Below, in pieces: positions 26,296-37,200 of a DNA stretch of 52,548 bases. The notes below the pieces were generated by a model. That model searched no databases. It was given only the letters and a program-made list of their open reading frames with translations, and had not been told where the DNA came from. Position numbers and translations under genes: made by a program. Each line of letters opens with the position of its first letter. Position 1 is the stretch's first letter. The stretch comes from a virus, in IMG/VR virus record IMGVR_UViG_3300042691_016209, positions 1-52,548 of that record; one strand, 5' to 3'.

Positions 26296-28233
26296 ATGGC
26301 AAGTACATTCTATAAATATGCGGAACGCAGTGCCGACTCCCAAATAAATTGGGCAGAGGTAGGCAGGAACGTAACTGATATGCTCCGCGAGGAGGTTCAG
26401 ATACGTGAAGAGAAAAAAACTGCTATTGATGAAGCGTCACGTGAGATGCTTCAAACATTACAGAACTCTCCGCAGGGTAGTAATGTTGAACTTGGAACAT
26501 GGACCATAGGATTTGCAGACAATGCCATACAAACACTCCTGATGCAGGATAGGTTGTTGAAGTCGGGTCAATTGAAGTTGAAGGACTATTTGACCGTCAG
26601 GCAGAACCTCAACGACAACTCCAACCAAATGTTTGATATTGCTGCAAACTTGCAGAGCATATATAAAACACAGATGGACAAGGTGGATAGCGGTGAGGCA
26701 TCCATTGCTGTCTTGAGATTGATGGAAGACTTTGAAAGTGTCGCGAAGTTTCAAGGAACTGCGCCAATCATCAATCCTGTAACAGGTCAGGTCAATATTG
26801 CCAAGAAAAAAATGAAGGTGGGACCTGATGGGAAGGAAGTTGAATATGTTGACGAGAACGACATCATGTCAATTCAACAGTTGAGAAACATAGCGAACAG
26901 CACAATCAATATGTTCAAGACTGAGGAGAGGATTGCTAAACTGACGAGCAATCTTGGAACAGATGTTCAGTCAATGGTAACGGGCAAAATCGGGCGTGGT
27001 CTTTATCAGATTTCAAAAGAGACCAACATTACTCTCAGGGAGATGGCTGATGGAGTACCAATCCCGGGTGCATCTGCTGAAGAGCAGAAGATGGTAAATA
27101 CATATTTTAAGTGGGAAGAAACATCAGTTGAGAGTGCCGTAACAAACCAAAAGGATAGGGCAAGCATACTCGTTGACAAGTTAGGATATGATGCACAGAA
27201 GGCTACTCCTGAGAATATTGAGAGAGCCAAGACGGACAGCAATATACTTCTGTATGAATATGATGGAGCGGGCAATCCTATATTCAAATTCACTGAGGAG
27301 CAAGATAATGCCGCGAGGGATTATATCCGTAATGAAATCCGTATGAGCCTTGACATCAAGAAGGAAATCGATACTGCTGTCGAGCAAGCACCACAGCAAC
27401 CAAATGTCGACTACCTTAAATGGATGAAGGGACAGGGTGATGAAAAACGGCAGTTGAATGATTTCGGAAATATGCTTGGCAAACTTTACAGTGGCGATAA
27501 TGATGAGGTTGAAGCAGCACTTCAATACTTGGGTGGTATGCCCGGTATTTCAGATGTAGATAGAACAGGTGACGGTGGTGTTGTCGTTACTGATGATGAA
27601 GGGAATACCAAGAAGTTCAGTTTCAAAGCGCAAGACGGCAAAACGGTGATGTCGTTTGATGACTTCGTCAAGAGTATAAGCAATTATTTCTTCGGGAAGA
27701 ATGTTAGCCTAAAAGATATTGCTGAAGGCGCAGAACAAGGCAGGGGTGGAAGAGAATTCCAACCATATTCATTTGGGGAATTCACAACCCAAAAACAAGT
27801 GATATCTTCTGAATTTGCAAATGCAGTACGTTCAAAATTGCCACAGAATTTGATTGTCCCCGGTGATGAGACTACTACAGTTAGAAACTTGAATTTGGCT
27901 ATTTCGTCTATCCCGGGAATGAAAGGATATACTGCGGTAGAAGCATGGTATGGTAAAGATGCTTTTACAATAAAAGATGCAGATGACAATATTATACTTC
28001 AAGATATACTTATACCCGCAGGTATGGATGATGCTGAAAAGAATGATGTAATCGATGCAATCATCGGTGCAGCGGCAAAAACCACAGCGATTGGTGAAAA
28101 GGCACTTGCAGGTCAAGAGCCATATCAGGCAAGACTTGCTACAGAAAGGGCGACAAGGTTGGATGTTGCAAAACAACAGCGTAAGGCAGCAGAAGATACA
28201 GGTGCATTTAAGGGGCAAAAGCCAAGACAATAA
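26296..28233 (+). CDS. Internal virion / ejection protein candidate, gp15-like position
   Basis: 645 residues, charged and mainly helical, starting MASTFYKYAERSADSQINWA, with no membrane helix or enzyme motif I recognise. A short beta-like GDGGVVVTDDEGNTKKFSFK stretch lies near residues 422-441. It lies between a gp14-like protein and the giant polyvalent protein, the place of gp15 in T7-type order. A role in the internal core or DNA-ejection conduit is inferred from order and composition. Confidence 0.5.
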   Translation: MASTFYKYAERSADSQINWAEVGRNVTDMLREEVQIREEKKTAIDEASREMLQTLQNSPQGSNVELGTWTIGFADNAIQTLLMQDRLLKSGQLKLKDYLTVRQNLNDNSNQMFDIAANLQSIYKTQMDKVDSGEASIAVLRLMEDFESVAKFQGTAPIINPVTGQVNIAKKKMKVGPDGKEVEYVDENDIMSIQQLRNIANSTINMFKTEERIAKLTSNLGTDVQSMVTGKIGRGLYQISKETNITLREMADGVPIPGASAEEQKMVNTYFKWEETSVESAVTNQKDRASILVDKLGYDAQKATPENIERAKTDSNILLYEYDGAGNPIFKFTEEQDNAARDYIRNEIRMSLDIKKEIDTAVEQAPQQPNVDYLKWMKGQGDEKRQLNDFGNMLGKLYSGDNDEVEAALQYLGGMPGISDVDRTGDGGVVVTDDEGNTKKFSFKAQDGKTVMSFDDFVKSISNYFFGKNVSLKDIAEGAEQGRGGREFQPYSFGEFTTQKQVISSEFANAVRSKLPQNLIVPGDETTTVRNLNLAISSIPGMKGYTAVEAWYGKDAFTIKDADDNIILQDILIPAGMDDAEKNDVIDAIIGAAAKTTAIGEKALAGQEPYQARLATERATRLDVAKQQRKAAEDTGAFKGQKPRQ

Positions 28234-28239
28234 TTAACA

Positions 28240-31200
28240 ATGGATAAGGAAACACTTAAAAAGGTTCTTGCAGAATTTGTTGCTACAGTAAATAGCAATA
28301 CATCTCAAACTGAAGACGAGATACTGTCTAAGTTCCCTGAATTGAAAGGTTATGACAAAAATGTCCTTGGAGAATTTGTTGCTACAGTAAATAGCAATAA
28401 ATCTCAAACTGAGGACGAGATATTGTCTAAGTTTCCTGAACTTACAGCGAACATGGCTAAGCCAATCAACGAACCTCAAAAAAAAAAGGTTGGTCCCATC
28501 GCTATGGAATCGTCCTTGGGCGGTGGTTTATTGGCATCCACAGGTACTGAGCAACCTGTAAAGTCTGTAACAGAAACAGTTGCACCCGTAATCGGGTTGA
28601 TGAAGCCTCAACAACAAGAGGTTCAGGCACCTTTAGTGCCTCAAACTCCCGTTCAAAAAATGACAGAATACTTCCAAGAACAACCTGTTCAAGGAGAGGG
28701 AGAAAGAGAAAGACAAGAGATTTCAAAGAGGATATCGGAGTATTCAGAGAAGTTGAAGCGTGGTGAAATCTCAGCAGCACAGTTCGTGCAGTTGGTGAAT
28801 TATGAGAAGGGTCAAAAAATATCGAGTTATACCGATGAAGAAATAATTGCTGCATACCAAAAAGCACAAAAAGAAAAAGACCCGGGGTTGTTTTTTTCAT
28901 CCACTCCTTCACAATACCTGCATGGAACGTATTCAACTCCTGAAGGTGTACCTCAAGAAATACAAGAAGCACTCAGGCAAAGGCAAGAAAAACTAAAGAA
29001 GGGAGACATCACTTCTGAGGAGATTCTTAAAAAAATAAAGGCTGATGAGGAGAAAGAGTTCAAGTTGAGTAACCAAGCAGCACTTCAGAATCCTGAGTTT
29101 GCACAATTGCTTAACATCATAGATGATAAGTACATTCAGAAAGGTGAAGAGGATGCAGTAAAAGAACTCAATGAAAAGTTTAGCAAATATGGTCTTCATT
29201 TCGCTCAATCAGGAGCGGGTAGTTATGTAACCGTCAGGACTGCTGATGGTCTCAATGAAATGGAGTTCAAGTTTGGGGATAGGAATAGAGATTATTCAAG
29301 TTATGCTGATGCTTATCCTGACATCTCTTCGAACAGGGCAGCACTCAAAAGGTTCATTGTAGAAAACGCACGCAATCCTGAAGAATTAAAAATAGAAAAT
29401 GAAGATTATCTCACCAAGGCTCTGAAGGCTCGTGAACTCAGGAGGGTGCCGATGATTTCTGAGGATGGAGAGAGGTCAACTGTCAGGTTCACATCCGTTG
29501 AGGTTGATGGTAAAAACTATGTGATACCAACGCTGTTCCCCAAAAATCCTACATCATACACATCCAACCCACAAGATTGGATGGAGATATTGGATGTAGA
29601 GGATGCATTTGCAGAAGCAAAAAAACGTGGGGAGGTATTTCAGTTTGATAACAAAGAAGATGCCAATCGATTTGCAGAAGGCGAGTGGAAGGATATTGGC
29701 ATCCACGACTTGGAGGGGAAGAAATTTTATGAGGCGCGTGGTCTCGACTACATGGCAGAGAAGAGGAAGTGGGATGAGTACAATAAGGTACAGGATGAGT
29801 TGGATGTAATGAATGCCATGTTGAATGGAAAGTTTGAAGACATATCACCTGCTGAAAGGATGAGATATCCTCATCTTTTTGGCTCTGATGGTAAGCCATT
29901 GTACATATATGGTACAGGAAGCAAATCATTCAATCAAAGATATAATGAACTGAAAGGCAGAAGAAATTCACTCATAGAGCAGACCCATGATGAGGCATTT
30001 GATGCCATGTACAACATGGGATTATCAAGCAAATCAGATTCAGGTCCTGTACAAAAGGCAAGGGAAGATTTTGACTTGTTCCTTGAAAAGAGGAGAAGTG
30101 AAGAAGTAGCAAACGCTGTCAAAACAAACTTGTTTGCTAAGGAGCAATATGACTTAGTAAATGGTATCTCACAAAACTCATTTGGTGTTCCACTGTCTGA
30201 GATTGATAATGTTGTTCCAAAAACTGAAGACGAGGCAAATGCTATTGACCAAATCCGTAGGGAGAAGGTCAGGATTGAATACATGAGGGACATTGCATCT
30301 ACAAATTATGAAAATGCAAGCCTGTACTATGACAGAAAATGGAATAAAAAAGTATCTGAGGATTATGCTGAAAACGTTTCAGCATTCATCAACTCAGCGA
30401 AACAAGGATGGTATCGTGGTAAGGCAGCAGATGCCATTTGGTGGGCAGCACTTGGTGTGTATGATGTAGAGGAACAAGGGTCAAGGGAGGAATTGTCTCA
30501 GAAGATATCCGAGTATTTTAAGTTGTCACAAGAGGGACCTGAGTCACGTGTTTGGGCAAGATATGAGACAGGAAGAGAAGGAACGGGAATGAAGACTTTC
30601 CTTACCGACCCATTTGAGTTTATATCTACTGTTGCTGTGACATCATTTGCTCAGATGCTCCCACTTGGTTTTAAGATTGTCCCCGCAACAACAACAACAG
30701 GAGCGGCAACAGGAGCAGCAATTGGTGGAGTCACAGGTGGTCCTATTGGAGCAGGTGCAGGATTCATTACAGGTGGGGGTTATGGTTTTGGCACAGGTGT
30801 GGCTGCGACATCATTTGCACTTGAATATAGCAATGCAATTTTTGATGTCATGGGTCAAAAAATAAATCCTGCAACAGGATACCCATATGACATAACGAAT
30901 CCAAAGGATGTTGAGGCTGCACTGATGAATCAGGAGGTATGGGATGAAGGGCATGACCGTGGATTGAAGAGAGGTATACCTATTGCCATAGTTGATTTCT
31001 TGGGCGGTAGACTTGCGGGTCGTGTATTCAATGTAGCAAAAACTGCACCCATTACAATGAGGACAGGTGCTCTTATTGCAGAACGATTTGTTGTTGACCC
31101 GATTGCTGAAGGATTGGGAGAATATGCAGCACAAGTTGTGTCAGGTGATGATGTCAACATGAACGAGGTGATTCTTGAAATGATTGGTGGTCCCGGTCAG

Positions 31201-34200
31201 CAAGCACCCATGATGTCATTGAACTTGTTGAAAAAGTCATACAACAATGAACTGACTGCACACGCATACAATCTTACTGACATAAACAACTTAGCCATGG
31301 AGACCACGAGTGATGAGAGAATCACATCGTGGGTTAACAACATGAAGCGTTTGGGTAAGATTGACGATGATGTTTCCCAACGTGTTCTTGAGAATGTTGG
31401 TCTTAGAAGAGAAGCACGTGAACTGCTTGGTACCACCAAAAGCACTCTTGGTATCAAGTCAAATGCTACACGTGAAGTAGAGTCAAGGGTAATGCAATTG
31501 CTTGCAGCCAAAAAAGAGATGTCTTCTACAGATAGCAGGAAGGCTATTTTTGGAGAAAAAATAAAGGCTGTCAATAACGAATTGGCAACGATTGCAGAAA
31601 CAGGAAAAATGGTTCCTGAGTCTGAGCGTTCTAATTTTGAAGTATTCAGTGCATTTACACAAAGAGAAGGTGTATCAAACTATAAAATAGATGGTCGTAC
31701 ACTTACTAAGAAGCAATTCGATACGTGGATGGAAAATGCAACCAAAAGAAGGTTGCTCAAGTCGCGTGTCCAAGTATTGAACGACGAGGATACAAAACAA
31801 AAATACGAGGAGAAAGTATATGCCATTCTCAAGCAAAAAACAGGTCAAGTACCTGTACTCTCAGAAACCGGAATTAGCGAAACGGTGGAGGGCAGAGCAC
31901 CCGAAGCAGAATTTGAAGGCGTTACCCGAGAAGGTGTACAAGCGGAAGAAACGCTGACAGAGGCTACTCCTGAGCAAAACGAAACAGAGGCAATCAGTCA
32001 GGACATCGAATCTTCAAGAACGAGACTTGAAGAACTCAATGACTTGATTCCTCAGCCTTTATCACAGATTGGCAAGAGTGTAACTGACAGGTTTCAGCAG
32101 GGTCAGATGAACGAGCAGGAGACACAATCCCTGTTCTCTACATTGGCAGACAGGCTCAATAACAAGAAGAAACTGACCGATGCACAACAGGCTGTTTATG
32201 ATGCCAACAAAGAAAGGGTTGATGAGATTCGGGGTCTTGTATCCGAGCGCAACGACTTGAATACAGAGGTATCTGAACTCGAATCAATTATTGAAAGTAG
32301 GGAATCAAAACAATCATTCAAGCCTACTGAAGCGGCTGATTTCACTGTCGAAGAGGCTTTGGACGAGGATGGTGAAGTTGATTATGAAGCGGAGCAACAA
32401 GTTCGTGCGATTGCAAGGGAAAGAAACCTTGGAATCACGAGTGACAGGGAGATTGCATTTGTTGCCCGTAATGAAAATGGGGATGTGATTGGAGGTGCAT
32501 TCCGTTCATTTGACCCTCAGACCAAGAAGTATACCTTTGATGTTGTGGTATCACAAGAGGCAGAAGGTCGTGGTGCAGGTTCGAGACTTCTTGACGCAGT
32601 TCGTCAGGTCCCCATGGATGTGCGTGAGGCTGTACCGGGTACCAAGGTTGAGGTTGATGTTGTCAATCCTGCAATGCAGGAAATGCTCAGGAGAAGAGGC
32701 TATGTCGTCACCAAGCGTCTTGGTGGGGACAGGGTATTGATGGCTCCAAGGAAAGCCAAAAAGGCTGCAAAACCTACAAAGCCAAAACAAACTGTATCTG
32801 CAAAAAGCCAAACAGATGTTGAAAGCCTATCGTTGAGGTCTACTCAAAACAAAAGGAGGATAATATCACAGGCTGTACGTGCAATAAATGTATTAAGCAA
32901 AATACTTCCTGACTTGGAAATATTCATACATGAAACACGTGAGGAATATAATGACACTGTGAGTAAACTGAATGGGAGGGAGAACTCAGCAGGTAACTTT
33001 GCAATCATAGGAAGGGGTCCTAATCAAAAACTTAGGATTGATATAAACCTGAGCGTCGCAAACGAGAATACTGTTGCACACGAGGTTGCCCATGCCGTGA
33101 TGATGAAGGCATTTGGCGAGAATGTGAAACTGTTCAAGTCCTTCAGGAATCAGATATCCAAGATACTTAGTGATTCAACCAACGAACAGTTGAATCAATT
33201 TGCTTCACGATATTCTGAAGCGGAGAGCCACGAGGAGTTTTTGGTTGAGTTTGCAGCATTACTGTCGAACAATCCTAAAGCACTTGGTCAGAGCCTTGTT
33301 CAAAAGATAGCGAATGCAATCAATGATGTTGTATCCAAAATAACAGGAGGAAGATTTGTCCCATTCAAGGGTGCTGTTAATGCAAGGCAAATCATTGACT
33401 TCATGAACACGTTTGCTACTGCAATGGCAGAGGGCATTGAAATATCAGAATCTGACATTCAAGCAATAGCACAAAACCTTTCTGTTCCAATAGGTAACCC
33501 TGTTGTAATCAGCAGAAGTGCTATTGGCAACCCTGTATCATTCCCTAAAACACCAAGTTCTCTTTCTTTTGTAACTGATAAATACAAATTTGATTTTCAG
33601 TCTTTCCTTCAAGATGTAATTGACACCAAGAAGAAAGTTTGGTTTTGGATGGCAGACCAACTTGGAAGGGGGTACTATTTTGATGAGGCTATTGGCAAGG
33701 AGCACTATCTTGATGCGGGTCCGAGTTTTGCTTTGGACCCTGATAATATCAATAAAAAGGTTCTTTGGGCAAGTGGATTATCTAAGAAGACACTCGAAAA
33801 GAAGATAAAAAATTCTGACTATATATTCTTTATCAGTGGTTCTCCGCAAAAGGCGAAACTGTTCAACAAAAGCGTTCTGAACTTTATTGCTCAGAGGATA
33901 AACAAGAAATCTGACTTCAACTCATTCAGAGATGCTTTGAACAATTTTGATGGAGGAAGAACCAAAACACTTGAAAAAATAGTAGACATACTGTCGAATG
34001 TAAACTCTTTTCAAGAGTTACAAGACAGTCCAAAAAGAAAAGAATTTCTTATCGCAATCGATGATATAAATAAACTGAAGACTGCTAAAAAAGGCTCACT
34101 GAAGGCTTTGCTAAGTGATTTTGATGTATTCATTGATTTGAACGAGTTCCGTGATGGATTTTATAGAGAAAACGGATTTGACCAAAACGACATCATGCTT

Positions 34201-37200
34201 GTTGGTAAACCAACGGGTGTTGGAGGTAAGGCAAAACACTCAACATACGAGTACGAAATACTTGGTGAGGTGATTGGTGTCCCTGATGTCAAGGTTAATT
34301 CTTGGGACATAATGCCTAAAGAAATCAAGGATAAATATCCAAGTTTCAAGGGCAGGGAGTCTGAGACAAAATCTCAGCAAATGAAAGTCATCGCAGCAGA
34401 AACGGGCAAGGTGCGGAAGTTAGAACAGATTCAAGGATTAGAAGTTGTATCCAAGTCTCAGTTGCCTGTTGATGAGCAGGTGAAATCAATGAGCAGCCTG
34501 TTGCCTGATGAGATTAGAACAATGCAATCAATCATCAACATTGGTAGGGAGAATGGTTTCTCAGACTCCGCAATCAAAGAGGTATTGAAAAGCAGAGGGT
34601 ACAAGGTGCGCGATATCGAAGCCGAAATGCGCGTGAACATTGACCCATTCACAGAACTGCCTACAGCATTCACAAACGTTGAAGGTGGTGTCAATGAAGG
34701 TCTGAAATTGTTCAGGGAGGTCAGGGCACAACTCGCCACTTGGATTGCATCCCAAACCCGTAAACCAAGTGATGCGAAAGTAAGAGCCATGGGTGTAGAG
34801 TTCATGAAGAACAACCCAATCTACAAGGCTCAGAAACAAACCACTCAGATGGAGTTGACATATGCCTTCGACAAAAGTCTTGGAAGACCCGGAGGAGTCA
34901 GGATTCAACGTGTGATGGATAATATCGTCAATAACCTGAAGAGCAGGGTTGGCGGTATAAAAGCCAAGGAACTACAGGCTGCAAAGATTAAACTCAAGAA
35001 CGTAATCAACGAATTGTTGATGAGCGTTGATGTGGTTAAATCCAAGAACGCTCAGAAGATATTGGATATCCTCGCCAACTCCAAGGAGAATACAATTCTC
35101 AGGGATTTGGAGAGAATCATGCCAATGATTGAACAGGAGCGTGAGCGCATGATGAAGGCATCCATTAAAGAAATGGTTTCCTTGATAAACGAAAAGGCTA
35201 AAAAAGCACGTACAAGCACAGGGAAGGTCAGGAGCAAGGGAATCGATTCAATAGGTCAATCATTCTTTGCATCTGCAAAATCTGTTTTGGATGCCGTCCT
35301 GAAGAATGATGAGAAAAAAATTGCTGAGTTGCAATCACTTGTTGACGATGCAATTGCGGATGGGAGACTTGCTGATGTTTTGGAGAAGCAAGAAGCGGGT
35401 GCTGAACTTACATCAAAAGAAGAAAGCATTGCCAATATTGCTTTGGCATTGGATATGTTCCAAGACATACAAAGTCTTGATGTCGAACAGGTCAAAGACT
35501 TGATTGAATCACTCAAGATGATGAGGTCTGAGTCAATCAAAAGGCTGAAGGTAAATAAGCAAATCCAAGCATCTCAGTATGAATTCTTGAGGAGACAAGG
35601 TGAAAATCAGGCACGTGAGACAATGCCTGTCCTGTTCAATCCCGACGGCACCCCAAAGACATCCGACAGGTTGGCTCAGGAGCAAGCGCAGATATGGGAA
35701 TCTTTCAGCAAACTCAAACTGTTTGATGCTGTCAAAAAATTACACGCTCGTTGGAAAGCACAAAGGGGAACAGGTGTAAAAGATTTCTTCATGAATAATC
35801 TTGCACACCTTGCCACCATTTGTAGTTCACTTGATAATCCTGCGAAAGGAAGGACATTCTTTACTGATAATATCTACAAGCCTCTCAACAGGGCGAAAGA
35901 ATTGTCTTTGCGCGGGTATTACAAGCAGATGAGCATACTCGACTCCATGGCTAATACAATTCCTAACGTTACCAAAGGCTATAAGCAGATAAAGCAAATG
36001 CTTAGCAAGTTGGGTATGCAGGAAATTGAAATAAATGGAGTCAAGGAGAAATACAGTGCTGACAAATTGCTCAGGATATATGCTTTGTCACTGAATGATG
36101 TCCAACGTAAGAAACTCGAAAACATGGGTTGGAATCAGGACAAGATTGATGAAGTCAAAAAAATATTAGGTCCTGAGTTGATATCTTTTTCAGAAAGACT
36201 TGTTGAGTACCTGAGCAATGACTATTTCAATTCAGTCAATGATGTGTACAGGTTCGTCAACAATGTCAATTTGGGATATGTCACGAACTACTTCCCGACG
36301 AGAACTGAACCTACGAAGGTAAGTGCAGAACTGTTGAGGGATGGAAATTTCAATGGCATATTCAATGCTGAAGTTGCTCCTGCCCTCAAAGAGCGTAAGG
36401 ATGTGAGTGGTGATGTACAGTTGAATTTTGACTTCACCGATGTTGTCGAAGACCACTTCAAATCGATGGAGAGGTATAAGGCATACGCTTGGGAAGTGAA
36501 GAAAATATCTGCAATCTTCAAAAACAAATCTGTAGATACATTCATCACACAGGCGAGGATTAAGCCAATCATGAGCCAATTGGTTAACTACGCAATCACA
36601 CCGTCTGCGGGTAAAGCCAACATGAGGACTATCCTATCAGACATAATCAATAGGTATACGGGATATGCTTTGTTCGGTAAACTGATGCAGATACCTAAAC
36701 AGGCTATCTCTTCGTTCGTCAACGCATATGAGGACTATAGTTATTTCCCTGAAGGCTCAAAAGTCCCGGGTGTAATCAAATCACCCGTCGACCTTATGAT
36801 GTTTGCGCTCGACTCTGCCGTTGTGATGGCTACTCTGCCAAAATGGTCAAAGATGGCGTACAAAGAATCTGCGACATTCAGGGAGAGATGGGAAAAAGGT
36901 GTTGAAGGTGATGTGTATGGTCTTGAAGGTGGTGGTAACATATACATACCGATAGACAAAAGGGGTACAAAATATGCAATGGCAAGGCGTGCTGCAAAGA
37001 AAGCAGGTGCCGCTCCTACAATGATTGGTGATGCCCTTGGTGTGATGGGATACATGGTCAATCTGAGAAGGAATATGATTAACGGTATGCCACTCGAGAA
37101 GGCTGTAGAAGTATTCAACGATTACAACGCAACAGCACAAACGAGAAGGGAGACCGAGAAGAATATTCTTCAAGTGGATAACAGTGACACATCACGTGCG

